Shown here one piece after another: positions 24,829 to 34,063 of a stretch of 58,866 bases of DNA. The first letter of the stretch is position 1, and the number at the start of each line of letters is the position of its first letter. The notes below the pieces were generated by a model. It had not been told where the DNA came from, made no database searches, and was given only the letters and a program-made list of their open reading frames with translations. A program made the position numbers and the translations under genes. The stretch is from an uncultured Mucilaginibacter sp. (lineage in GTDB: Bacteria; Bacteroidota; Bacteroidia; Sphingobacteriales; Sphingobacteriaceae): contig NZ_CAMLOV010000010.1 of assembly GCF_946481715.1 (NCBI RefSeq), positions 1-58,866 on the forward strand, read 5' to 3'.

Positions 24829-26166
24829 ATGAGCATTACGCAACTACGGCGCGACAAGTTTGAAAATGGAATAATCCTGTATTCTTTCATCGGGATAGTC
24901 CTAATTCAACCTATATTGTTAAAGTTTTTGGGTAAAGCACGCCTTGGCCCAGGCAGCTACATCGACGAGATCTTTTATGTAATTTTCATAGGCCTTTTTC
25001 TTACAAAACTATCCCGCCTTTTTAAAATAAAATATTATGGGCTGGCCGTGCTATTTTACTTTATCTATGTGTTGTTTGGCGTGTTTAGTGCTTTTAATTT
25101 GCCTTTCAGCAGAAACCTCACGCAGATATTCCTGCAGGTGTTCCTCGATCTTAAGTTCCCGATATTCATTTCCGTATATATCACCTTGTTAATGAGCGAT
25201 AAGCTTATCCAAACATTTGATAAACTATTTAAAATAATGGTGGTGGCGTCTATACCCTTGTGTATTTTCCAATTGGTAGCGCCCGGCGTTTACGGTTCAA
25301 TATTTGATAAAGATGTTACCGAAGCAATGTTTGATTATGGTGGCGTAGCCGATTTGCAACGTTGCGCGGGGATTTTTTGGCACCCTGCTCAGTTGGCCTT
25401 CTTTTCCGGCATTGCTGCGTTTTATTTTATCTATATTAAACGCAATGTTGTTTATTGCGGAGCCGCCTTGTTAAACCTGGCTTTATCGTTGCAACGACAG
25501 GAAACCGCTACTTTTTTCCTGCTCATAGTATGCGTATATGTTTACGCTACAAAAAACCGGAAACCGCTATACTTCCTTGTGCCTTTTATTGTCGTATTAG
25601 TGGTAGTATATGCCGACAATGTTATCCATTATATTGACAACTTTTCTAGTTATGTGGGGTTAAAATATGCTGGCAGCGCCACAGATGCACGCGTGGTTTT
25701 CTACGTTTCGTCGGTCACGCTTGCAACCAAATATTTCCCGATGGGGGTTGGCTTTGGCAACTTCGGAGGGTTTTCTGCCGAAATGTATAACAGTAGCGTT
25801 TACACCGCCATTGGCTTCAATAAATACTGGTGGTTTAAAAAAGATAAGTTCTTAACAGATACCTATTATCCTCACGTACTGGCCGAAGCAGGCTATTTTG
25901 GTTTGGCGTTTTATTGCTTATTTCTGCTGTTTTTGGGCTTAGCGCTGTTAACCCTCGCTACAGATAGGCGGCTAAAAGGTGCGATATTGTTTGTCTATCT
26001 GTTCATTGTAATAGTGTGCCTTACCGCGCCTGCTTTTAATGACCCGTTGGATTTTACGCTTGTGGGTGTAATTATTGCCATGACACGGAAAGACACCATT
26101 ATTATTAATGTGTTAAAAAATATAAAAATTATAACATCACGGCAGGCGCCGCTGGTCACGGAGTAG
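24829..26166 (+). CDS. Wzy/O-antigen-ligase-type membrane protein (first of three)
   Basis: A 445-residue protein with about ten to eleven membrane segments and a large loop (about residues 290-355) containing FPMGVGFGNFGG and a charged-aromatic stretch before HVLAEAGYFGLAFY. That arrangement is typical of Wzy polymerases and O-antigen ligases, which join lipid-linked repeats or transfer the chain to an acceptor in the periplasm. It precedes the flippase gene, the usual company of a Wzy. Sequence alone cannot separate polymerase from ligase. Confidence 0.85.
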   Translation: MSITQLRRDKFENGIILYSFIGIVLIQPILLKFLGKARLGPGSYIDEIFYVIFIGLFLTKLSRLFKIKYYGLAVLFYFIYVLFGVFSAFNLPFSRNLTQIFLQVFLDLKFPIFISVYITLLMSDKLIQTFDKLFKIMVVASIPLCIFQLVAPGVYGSIFDKDVTEAMFDYGGVADLQRCAGIFWHPAQLAFFSGIAAFYFIYIKRNVVYCGAALLNLALSLQRQETATFFLLIVCVYVYATKNRKPLYFLVPFIVVLVVVYADNVIHYIDNFSSYVGLKYAGSATDARVVFYVSSVTLATKYFPMGVGFGNFGGFSAEMYNSSVYTAIGFNKYWWFKKDKFLTDTYYPHVLAEAGYFGLAFYCLFLLFLGLALLTLATDRRLKGAILFVYLFIVIVCLTAPAFNDPLDFTLVGVIIAMTRKDTIIINVLKNIKIITSRQAPLVTE

Positions 26167-26233
26167 GGTACCGTCTAAAATTTTTTTACTGATGAAAACT
26201 GCAACGCCCCACCAAATATAATAAGAAGTATAA

Positions 26234-27640
26234 ATGAGTAAAAAAAATAGCCTTACCAGTTTAACAATAATATACACTTTAGGTACCTTTTCTTCAAAGG
26301 TACTCCAGTTTGTTTTGGTTTTTGTAATGACTTATTTTCTTACAAAAACGCAAATAGGGAGTTATGACCTCATCTTAACAACTCTGTATTTGATTGTCCC
26401 CTGTGTAACGTTGCAAGTAGATTCTTCGGTATTAAGATGGCTTTTAGATGCCGATGGGCCCGAAAATAAAGACCGAATCATTCGTAATGCCTTTTTCCTT
26501 TTGGGCTGCAACATAATAGTGTATTCTGTTATATATTGGGCCGGGTATTTCATTTACAGGTTTAATTATGCGGGGTACATTTATGCCCTCTCGTTATGCC
26601 AAATTCTGCTCCCCACCATGCAACAGGGCGCGCGAGGGCTGGGAAAAAACGTGATGTTTACTGTTAGCGGTTTGCTATACTCATTTTTATATGTTATATT
26701 CACACTTATTGTTCTTTACTTCTTTAAAGCGGGCGTTTACGGTTTACTTATAGCTAACGCGTTAGGCATTTTAATTGTGCTTTTGTATTTGTTTTTTGCC
26801 AATCAATATTACCGCTACATTTTTATAAAAGCCCCTATTGATAAAGTGCTGATGAAAAAGATGGTTACGTATTCGTTGCCGCTTTTACCAAATAGCTTGA
26901 GCTGGTGGCTTGTAATATCTGCTACCAGATACATTATCCTTTACTTTATGGGGGCAGCTGCCAATGGTATCTTTGCCATCTCGTTTAAGTACCCAACTAT
27001 ATTACTTGTTTTGGGTAGCATATTCAATTTGGCCTGGCAGGAGAAGGCAATTAGAACAATTGATGACGAAAATAAAAGCAAATATTACTCGGAAATTATT
27101 GACAAGTACGTACGGTTTTTATTCGGCGTGGTAATTATCCTGTCGTGCTGTTCAAAGTTTTTAATGAAAAACATGGTAAAAGCCACATTTTTTGACGCCT
27201 GGCGCTATATGCCGATTTTGCTGCTCGCTGTAACCGCGCAGGCTTTGGTTGCTTTTTATGGAGCAGGCTATATTAGCAGTAAGGAAACAAAGGGCGCCTT
27301 TACCTCATCTGTAATTGGAGGCGTGGTATCGGTTGTGGTTAGTCTTTGCACCATACAATTTGCTGGCCTTTACGGCGTTAGCGCATCTATCTTAGTAGGC
27401 TTTGTTGTAATGCTGGTGATACGGATAAACCAAACAAAGCGATACTTTCAGATAGATTTGCCATACCAGCTGATTGCCGAGTTAACAGTGCTGTTTTGCA
27501 TAATAAGCGCCAACAATTATATCGAAAACAAATACATATTTTCCGTGGCGCTCGCAGCCTCGATAGGGATATTTATTTTCTACAATAAAAATTTTATTAA
27601 TATAACTAAATCCAAATTACTTAGCTATGGAAAAAGATAA
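26234..27640 (+). CDS. Wzx-type oligosaccharide flippase
   Basis: A 468-residue protein with about twelve to fourteen membrane segments and the polysaccharide-biosynthesis (MATE-like) pattern. It begins LTIIYTLGTFSSKVLQFVLV, with a central YSLPLLPNSLSWWLV segment and FYGAGYISSKETKGAF. It moves lipid-linked repeat units across the inner membrane. It overlaps the next gene by 14 bases, so the two are translated together. It is the only flippase seen in the window. Confidence 0.93.
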   Translation: MSKKNSLTSLTIIYTLGTFSSKVLQFVLVFVMTYFLTKTQIGSYDLILTTLYLIVPCVTLQVDSSVLRWLLDADGPENKDRIIRNAFFLLGCNIIVYSVIYWAGYFIYRFNYAGYIYALSLCQILLPTMQQGARGLGKNVMFTVSGLLYSFLYVIFTLIVLYFFKAGVYGLLIANALGILIVLLYLFFANQYYRYIFIKAPIDKVLMKKMVTYSLPLLPNSLSWWLVISATRYIILYFMGAAANGIFAISFKYPTILLVLGSIFNLAWQEKAIRTIDDENKSKYYSEIIDKYVRFLFGVVIILSCCSKFLMKNMVKATFFDAWRYMPILLLAVTAQALVAFYGAGYISSKETKGAFTSSVIGGVVSVVVSLCTIQFAGLYGVSASILVGFVVMLVIRINQTKRYFQIDLPYQLIAELTVLFCIISANNYIENKYIFSVALAASIGIFIFYNKNFINITKSKLLSYGKR

Positions 27641-28601
27641 GTATGGTTTAATGGGATGTTCCCGGCCATTATCTAATGTTGGCGATTTTGTTCAAAGCAT
27701 CGCAGCAAGACAGTTTTTACCGCAAGTTGATGTGTATTGTGATCGTGAAGAGCTCAATACCTACGACGGCGATGACGTTAAAATGATTATGAACGGCTGG
27801 TACATGCATGAGCCCGCAAATTGGCCGCCGTCTGATAAGATCGACCCATTGTACGTAGCCATGCACATAAACCCAACCGCAATTGAAGGCATGACCAATG
27901 AAGCAAGCCTGGCCCATTATAAAAAGCATGAGCCAATAGGCTGTCGAGATATGGCTACCTATGAATTGCTAAAAAGTAAAGGCATCGATGCATACTTTTC
28001 TGCCTGTTTAACATTAACGTTGGGCAAAACATATAAACGGGACAGCATTACCGATGATATTTACATCATCGATCCGCTTTTTCATTACCTAACTCTCGCA
28101 GAAACGATAGCTGCACCTAAAAAATTGGCAAATCGCTTGCTTAGCGGCCGTTTTTTTAAAGAACTTTCGTTAAAAAATAACGTGCTGAAATCGGTGTTCA
28201 CAAGCGAATTGCTGCAAAAAGCCAAATACGTTACCCAGATGGTTCCGATAGTAAATACGGAACAGAGTTTTAAAACTGCCGACGAGTATTTAAAAATGCT
28301 TGCTAATGCAAAGTTTGTGGTAACATCGCGTATCCATTGCGCCTTGCCTTGCCTTGCTATGGGTACACCTGTAGTATTTTTAAATGGTGGGTTTGGTGGT
28401 AAAGGAGGCCGGTTCGACAGCCGTTTTGGAGGACTTATTGATTTATTTAACCGAGTTGATATCGACAAAAACGGTAAAATGACTTACAACTTTGAGCACG
28501 ATGGCAAGATTGGTGTTAATACACCACTGGTTAACAAAACATTGCACATTCCTTATGTTCAGGCTATCAGTAAACGAGTTGAAGAATTTATAAAAGGTTA
28601 A
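27627..28601 (+). CDS. Polysaccharide pyruvyl transferase family protein (first of two)
   Basis: A 324-residue cytoplasmic enzyme of the CsaB/GumL/ExoV family. It shows an N-terminal NVGDFVQSIAAR motif, the middle signature GCRDMATYELLKSKGIDAYF, and the C-terminal SRIHCALPCLAMGTPVVFLN with the conserved Arg-His. These enzymes transfer pyruvate from PEP to a sugar as a ketal, adding negative charge. The overlap with the flippase gene supports its role in repeat-unit decoration. The acceptor sugar is unknown. Confidence 0.9.
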   Translation: MEKDKYGLMGCSRPLSNVGDFVQSIAARQFLPQVDVYCDREELNTYDGDDVKMIMNGWYMHEPANWPPSDKIDPLYVAMHINPTAIEGMTNEASLAHYKKHEPIGCRDMATYELLKSKGIDAYFSACLTLTLGKTYKRDSITDDIYIIDPLFHYLTLAETIAAPKKLANRLLSGRFFKELSLKNNVLKSVFTSELLQKAKYVTQMVPIVNTEQSFKTADEYLKMLANAKFVVTSRIHCALPCLAMGTPVVFLNGGFGGKGGRFDSRFGGLIDLFNRVDIDKNGKMTYNFEHDGKIGVNTPLVNKTLHIPYVQAISKRVEEFIKG

Positions 28602-28638
28602 CTACAAATACCCAAAGGAATTTACCGTTTACGCTGAT

Positions 28639-29736
28639 ATGAAAAACCCGGTTGCTATACCCTTGCACATTTCCGATAAAATTTTAACGATAGGCACGCC
28701 CTATAAAGAGTTTAAAGGCGGCATAAGTATAGTAATTAATACCTATTCTAAGTACTTTGAAAAATTCAATTTCCTTTCTTCATATAAAAGGTCAAAGTCT
28801 AAAATAGTTGTATTTTTTTACTATCCGTACTTTGTTTTTAAACTATTTTTTTATTTGCTGTTTAAGCGCCAAATAAAAATAGTACACATTCATGGTGCGG
28901 CCAAAGGCAGTATTTACCGCAAATATGGGGTGTTCTTCATCTCGAAATATATATTCGGGAAAAAGGTAGTGTACCACAGCCATGGTTCTGAATTGAAGGA
29001 GTTTTACCACGATAGCAGCAATACTATAAAAAGATTCCTGAAGCATTTTTTTTGCAGCGCAGACATAGTTATATGCCTGTCGCAGCAATGGAAAGATTTT
29101 TTTGTGGAAACATTTGGCGTAAAACAAATTGCTATACTGGAAAATATTGTGGAGCGCAATAGCGCCACAAAACCCGAATTTATACCTGGTAACCCTGTAA
29201 CTTTCCTTTTTTTGGGCCTCATTGGTGCCCGCAAAGGGCTATTTGACCTTTTGGAAGTATTGAAAGACAACCGAGGGGTTTTTGAAGGGAAATTAAACTT
29301 GCTAATTGGCGGCCGGGGTGAAGTAAAGCGCTTGGAGGACTATATAGCCGATAATAACCTACAAACGATGGTTACCTTTGAGGGCTGGATAATAGGCGAA
29401 AAAAAAATATCCCTGCTTGAAAAAGCCGATGTTTACACTTTGCCATCTTATAATGAGGGGCTGCCTATTTCCATTTTAGAGGCACTTAGTTACAAATTAC
29501 CCATATTAACAACTCAAATAGGAGGCATTCCAGAAGTAGTTAAGGAAAACTGGAACGGCTTTTTACTTACACCGGGCGATAAACCAACTTTATTTGAAAA
29601 ATTAAAATGGTTTACCGAGCATACCGGTGAGATTAGGAAAATGGGGCAAAACTCCCAGGAAATTGTAAAAAACTACTATGCAGACGTGGTTATACCAAAA
29701 CTGCAGCAAATTTATATTGAACTGTTAAAAAAATAA
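28639..29736 (+). CDS. Glycosyltransferase family 4 protein
   Basis: A 365-residue GT-B enzyme. N-terminal acceptor half with VHIHGAAKGSIYRK and YHSHGSELKEF; C-terminal donor half with FLFLGLIGARKGLFDLLEVL, NLLIGGRGEVKRLEDYI, and the catalytic-site signature PSYNEGLPISILEALSYKLP followed by TTQIGGIPEVV. It adds one sugar of the repeat unit from a nucleotide-sugar donor with retention of configuration. It lies between the two pyruvyl transferase genes, so its sugar may be the one that is decorated. Confidence 0.93.
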   Translation: MKNPVAIPLHISDKILTIGTPYKEFKGGISIVINTYSKYFEKFNFLSSYKRSKSKIVVFFYYPYFVFKLFFYLLFKRQIKIVHIHGAAKGSIYRKYGVFFISKYIFGKKVVYHSHGSELKEFYHDSSNTIKRFLKHFFCSADIVICLSQQWKDFFVETFGVKQIAILENIVERNSATKPEFIPGNPVTFLFLGLIGARKGLFDLLEVLKDNRGVFEGKLNLLIGGRGEVKRLEDYIADNNLQTMVTFEGWIIGEKKISLLEKADVYTLPSYNEGLPISILEALSYKLPILTTQIGGIPEVVKENWNGFLLTPGDKPTLFEKLKWFTEHTGEIRKMGQNSQEIVKNYYADVVIPKLQQIYIELLKK

Positions 29737-29777
29737 ATACCGGGCGTTGCCTGTAAAAAAAGAAAGAAGACCTCACC

Positions 29778-30617
29778 ATGAAACGAGTATTAAAAACCTA
29801 TTACGCCGATGTGCCAAACATGGGCGATCTGCTGAATGAATTGTTAATAAGGGATGTTTTTGGCTACGATTTGAAAAGGCACAAACCAGCAACTGCCGAA
29901 CTTAGCGTAATTGGAAGCGGCATGGATTGTTTTTTGAGAGACACCCATGTTTACCCCCGTTATTGGTCTCTTTGGCAAGAGTTTAGGGCCAAATTTACAC
30001 CGGGCCCGCTTAATGTTTGGTGTACTGGTTTTATTTCAAACGACAAAAGCGATAGCCACGGCTTTTACCGTGAAATGAACTTCTGTTCGGTAAGAGGTAA
30101 GCTCACTAAAGCCAGGATTGAAAAAATATTGGGTAAAACTTTAGATATCCCTGTTGGCGATGGCGGCTTAATAACTCCCTATCTGTTCGATAAGCCTATC
30201 GCAAAGAAATACGCCGTAGGTATAATCCCTCACTTTAAAGAACAGCAGGAGCCTATTTTTCAAAAAGTAAAAGAAAAATTTGCCAACTCGTTCATCATCA
30301 ATTTACGTGACGACCCAATGGAAGTTATCCGTCAAATAGCGCAAAGCGATATCATCATCTCCAGCAGTTTGCATGGGCTAATACTGGCAGATAGTTTTGG
30401 TATCCCCAACCAATGGATAAAAGTTACGAGCAACTTAAAAGGCGACGGATTTAAATTCGACGATTATTATTCCGCGTTCGACCTTAAATCAAACCCTATA
30501 GATACAAATACTACCGATATCCCATCAATCAACCAAATTATTGACAGTTTTAAAATTACCCCGGCGATGATGGCGGCAAAACAAAAAGAAGTGTTTGATG
30601 CTTTCCCTTTTAAATAA
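29778..30617 (+). CDS. Polysaccharide pyruvyl transferase family protein (second)
   Basis: A 279-residue protein, shorter than the first. It begins VLKTYYADVPNMGDLLNELL and shows FCSVRGKLTKARIEKILG, VGDGGLITPYL, and SSSLHGLILADSFGIPNQW with the active-site His. It resembles GumL/ExoV-type ketal pyruvyltransferases. It ends the first plus-strand block; a strong terminator follows. Two such enzymes in one block suggest two pyruvylated positions or one redundant copy. Confidence 0.88.
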   Translation: MKRVLKTYYADVPNMGDLLNELLIRDVFGYDLKRHKPATAELSVIGSGMDCFLRDTHVYPRYWSLWQEFRAKFTPGPLNVWCTGFISNDKSDSHGFYREMNFCSVRGKLTKARIEKILGKTLDIPVGDGGLITPYLFDKPIAKKYAVGIIPHFKEQQEPIFQKVKEKFANSFIINLRDDPMEVIRQIAQSDIIISSSLHGLILADSFGIPNQWIKVTSNLKGDGFKFDDYYSAFDLKSNPIDTNTTDIPSINQIIDSFKITPAMMAAKQKEVFDAFPFK

Positions 30618-30666
30618 GCTTATTTGATTAGTAACGCTGTTGAAATACGTATTAATTGAATTCTTA

Positions 30667-30703
30667 AACAGCCCCAGCAAAATTGCTGGGGCTGTTTATT
30701 TTT
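30667..30703 (+). terminator. Strong rho-independent terminator
   Basis: AACAGCCCCAGCA and TGCTGGGGCTGTT form a perfect stem with an AAAT-type loop, followed by TATTTTT. It ends the block 19795-30617. Confidence 0.9.
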
Positions 30704-30866
30704 GGTAAAATACGTGTTACCTGCAAAACATGCTGCATGGCGTTTTGTTAACACACAAGTACTCAGTAGATGAGCGTACCTGATATATTAAACTTATTTT
30801 CAATTAAATAAGTTACAATTATACCACCCTTCCATCGTTATTAAAGAATAATACAGAAGCCTCCGC

Positions 30867-32762
30867 ATGAAAAATATAAAAATTATACGTTCAATGGCAA
30901 CCGCAATAATTTTAGCATTTGCCTGTAGCCACAGCATTGCCCAAACCGACTACATAGGCTCAAGCAAAGTGCCCGAACATCCAAGGCTGTTGTTGCTGAA
31001 AGGCGAGGAAGAACGCCTTAAAATTGCTGCCCAAAGCCCTCAATGGGCTATAACACAGCGCATAATTCTTAGCCAGTGCGATAAGATGATGTACCTGCAG
31101 CCAATCCGTATCATTACATCGGCTAAGCGCCTCAGCAATTCAAGGGAGGCTCTGCGCAGGCTATTTTTTCTTTCCTACGCATGGCGGATAACCGGCAACG
31201 ATAAATACTTAAAACGAGGCGAACAGGAATTGCTGTCAGTATCGGCCGCGCCGGATTGGAACCCTGCTATTTTTTTGGATGTCGCCGAAACTACTTTAGG
31301 CGTATCAATTGCCTACGATTGGCTTTATAGCGGCATATCAGCAGAATCGAGAGGGATTGTGAAAACAGCTATATTAAAAAAAGGACTTGAGCCTTCGCTA
31401 GACCCAAAATACAATGGCTGGCTAAAATGGACGAATAACTGGAACCAGGTTTGCAACTCGGGCATGGCCTTTGGCGCTTTAGCCATTTACGAAGACAACC
31501 CCCAGTTGGCTAAAACTATTATCAACCGGGCCATTACAACAACACCATTAGCCATGGCCGAATATGCGCCTAATGGCGCCTTCGTAGAAGGTTTTATGTA
31601 TTGGAGCTACGGCACCGATTTTAACGTAATGCTGATAAGTGCCCTTAAAAAAGCTTTTGGAACGGATTATGGACTGACAAAACAACCCGGCTTTTTGTCA
31701 ACCGCCGGCTACATGGAAAATATGACCGGACCAACCGGACGGGCCTTCAATTATTCCGATTCCAGGCCGTATGCAATACAGCCAGATGTTTCGATGTTTT
31801 GGTTTGCAAACGAACTGAAAGATCCGTCATTACTTTGGGTAGAGCGTGGCTACCTTGCACGGCCAAAAACAAAGGACTTTGCATCAAACAGGCTGTTACC
31901 AGCTGCTATAATTTGGGGCAGCAGTTTAAATTTAAACACTGTATCACCGCCTGCCACAAAAATGTGGGTCGGCGGGGGCGAAAATCCTGTGGCACTGATG
32001 CGCACTTCATGGACGGACCCCAACGCCATATATGTTGGCGTTAAAGGCGGTTCGCCCTCTATAAGCCACGCCCACATGGACGCAGGCTCCTTTGTAATGG
32101 ATGCAAACGGTGAGCGATGGGCGATGGACCTGGGGGCGGAAGGGTATGCAGGCTTGGAATCTAAAGGTATTGCCCTTTTCGATAGATCAGCAAGATCACA
32201 GCGTTGGGACATACTCCGCAACAGCAATAAAGCTCATAATACGCTTACTGTAAACGATGGGCTACAAGCTTTAACAGGTAATGCCCCTATTATAAGTACA
32301 TCAACCAGCCCCGATTTTATGAACGCGGTGGTAGACCTTAGCACTATCTACGCGGGCGCGCTAACCAAAGCTACACGCGGCGTTGGTATTGTAAACAACA
32401 GTTATGTAATAATAACAGACGAGTTGCAAGCGCCGGCTTCACAAACTACCGTAAAATGGACAATGCTTACCTCGGCCAACGTGCGGATTACGAGCAACTC
32501 TACCGCCGAACTCACTCAAAACGGGAAAACATTGTTTGTAAAAGTGCAGGAGCCAGCCAACGTTGTACTGAAAACCTGGTCGACAAACACGGGAAGGTAT
32601 TTCGATTCGCGCAACGATGGAGCAACATTTTTTGGCTTCGAACTACAGTTACCTCCAAACTCCAGCAACGTATCTACGGTATTGCTGATGCCTCAAACAG
32701 GCCAAGCAGCTTCCGTTAAACCCAGGGCGTTAAAAGAATGGCCTAAATCATTAAACAAATAA
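30867..32762 (+). CDS. Secreted heparinase II/III-family polysaccharide lyase
   Basis: A 631-residue exported protein (signal peptide ATAIILAFACSHSIAQ). An alpha/alpha-toroid domain of about 330 residues (SREALRRLFFLSYAWRIT, FLDVAETTLGVSIAYDWLY, TNNWNQVCNSGMAFGALAIY, GFMYWSYGTDFN) is followed by a heparinase II/III beta-sandwich (SHAHMDAGSFVMDANGERW). The Asn/His, Tyr and His positions match those used for beta-elimination in this superfamily. Substrates are uronic-acid polymers. Between polysaccharide genes it probably trims or releases the cell's own polymer. A paralogue lies at 42177. Confidence 0.92.
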   Translation: MKNIKIIRSMATAIILAFACSHSIAQTDYIGSSKVPEHPRLLLLKGEEERLKIAAQSPQWAITQRIILSQCDKMMYLQPIRIITSAKRLSNSREALRRLFFLSYAWRITGNDKYLKRGEQELLSVSAAPDWNPAIFLDVAETTLGVSIAYDWLYSGISAESRGIVKTAILKKGLEPSLDPKYNGWLKWTNNWNQVCNSGMAFGALAIYEDNPQLAKTIINRAITTTPLAMAEYAPNGAFVEGFMYWSYGTDFNVMLISALKKAFGTDYGLTKQPGFLSTAGYMENMTGPTGRAFNYSDSRPYAIQPDVSMFWFANELKDPSLLWVERGYLARPKTKDFASNRLLPAAIIWGSSLNLNTVSPPATKMWVGGGENPVALMRTSWTDPNAIYVGVKGGSPSISHAHMDAGSFVMDANGERWAMDLGAEGYAGLESKGIALFDRSARSQRWDILRNSNKAHNTLTVNDGLQALTGNAPIISTSTSPDFMNAVVDLSTIYAGALTKATRGVGIVNNSYVIITDELQAPASQTTVKWTMLTSANVRITSNSTAELTQNGKTLFVKVQEPANVVLKTWSTNTGRYFDSRNDGATFFGFELQLPPNSSNVSTVLLMPQTGQAASVKPRALKEWPKSLNK

Positions 32763-33085
32763 AAACTTCAAGCCTCCCCCCTATACAATCATAACTCACA
32801 GCCTTCCTGCCGCCTAATATGCCTTTTCTGTATTGATTTATAATTAAGCATATATAAGCACAAAGTAGTATAATATTAAAATTCGGTAGAAATGTTGTAA
32901 AAGCCGTCTCCAAAAATCGGCAGCAAACGCTCTATTAATAACCTTATTTACAACAAAATGGTTTAATTTTTAGTAAAAATTGAATTATGAAAACACTTTC
33001 ATAAAATAATTTTAAAAAAAACATCTTTAAATATTCTTTTTTCGACCATTTTTTGTAATTTTAACCATTGCAAAAAAATAAAGCC
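32763..33085. other. AT-rich intergenic region
   Basis: About 320 AT-rich bases before the Alg14-like gene. No perfect promoter, hairpin or frame was found. The frame of the following gene is open to a TTG at 33068, with another at 33086. Confidence 0.4.
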
Positions 33086-33559
33086 TTGAGCAAAAAAAAG
33101 ATAATATTAATATGTTCTGACGGGGGGCATTTGGCACAAATATTAGAAATAAAAGGCCTGTTTCAACAGTACGATTATTTATTGGTAACTGAAAAAACCG
33201 AGGCTACCGCTGCCTTGGCAGAAAAGTACAACATTAGGTTTTTAAAACCGAGGCCAAAGGGTGGCCGGGGTATGCAGTTTTGGTTGAGTGTTTTCACAAA
33301 TTTATTTTTATCTTTCAGGCTTTTAGTAACGCATTACCCCAAAGCTATAATTACAACAGGCAGTCATACTGCTGTGCCGATGTGTATTTTAGGAAAATTG
33401 TTTTTTGTAAAAGTGGTTTGGATATTATCATTTGCAAGAATTGATACCAAAGCAAAATCTGCCAGCTTAATATATCCTATTGCTGATAAATTTATAGTTC
33501 AATGGCAAACGGCACAGAAGCTATATCCAAAGTCGGTATATTTAGGAGGAATCTATTAA
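33086..33559 (+). CDS. Alg14/PssD-like glycosyltransferase subunit
   Basis: A 157-residue protein with the Alg14 start pattern IILICSDGGHLAQIL, then FLKPRPKGGRGMQFW, a hydrophobic membrane-association segment (FTNLFLSFRLLV), and TTGSHTAVPMCILGKL. Alg14 anchors its catalytic partner Alg13 to the membrane; together they add GlcNAc or GlcA to a lipid-linked sugar (PssD/PssE in rhizobia and Gram-positive cocci). No ATG is available; TTG at 33086 fits the family start best (33068 is also TTG). The partner follows with a two-base gap. Confidence 0.9.
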   Translation: MSKKKIILICSDGGHLAQILEIKGLFQQYDYLLVTEKTEATAALAEKYNIRFLKPRPKGGRGMQFWLSVFTNLFLSFRLLVTHYPKAIITTGSHTAVPMCILGKLFFVKVVWILSFARIDTKAKSASLIYPIADKFIVQWQTAQKLYPKSVYLGGIY

Positions 33560-33561
33560 AT

Positions 33562-34041
33562 ATGATATTAGTTTTATTAGGTACATTTTATATAGAATTT
33601 CCGCGGCCGATAATAGCGATTGAGAAACTTCTGCAAGAAGGTAAACTTAGTGAAGAGGTGATTGTACAAAACGGCTACACGCAATACCAGTCGGATCAGC
33701 TAAAATTGCAACCGTTCCTTGATCACGATACGCTGGATAGATTATACCGCGATGCAAGGATAATAATTACACATGCCGGCACGGGCTCTATCATGAAAGG
33801 TGTAAAAATGGGGAAAAAGATGATATCGGTACCCCGTTTGTATAAATATGGCGAACATATTGACGACCATCAGATAGAGATACACAACGAATTTGTAAAA
33901 ATGGGTTACATTTATCCCTGGAACGAAAACGATTCGCTTGAAGAGATTTTAAAGGAAATTAATAACTTCGTGCCCAATAAATATGTGTCAAATAAACAGG
34001 AAATTATTAGTTACTTAAAAACGTTTATTGATTCATTATAA
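33562..34041 (+). CDS. Alg13/PssE-like glycosyltransferase catalytic subunit
   Basis: A 159-residue protein with the Alg13-type donor half: start MILVLLGTFYIEFPRPI, then ITHAGTGSIMKGVKMGKKM and the GEHIDDHQIEI motif that contacts the nucleotide sugar. The ATG at 33562 is chosen over an upstream frame extension because it matches the family start and lies two bases behind the Alg14 stop, with AGGAGGA 14 bases upstream. With the Alg14-like subunit it forms one split glycosyltransferase. Confidence 0.9.
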   Translation: MILVLLGTFYIEFPRPIIAIEKLLQEGKLSEEVIVQNGYTQYQSDQLKLQPFLDHDTLDRLYRDARIIITHAGTGSIMKGVKMGKKMISVPRLYKYGEHIDDHQIEIHNEFVKMGYIYPWNENDSLEEILKEINNFVPNKYVSNKQEIISYLKTFIDSL

Positions 34042-34063
34042 TTTTAATAATAAAATAATAAAA

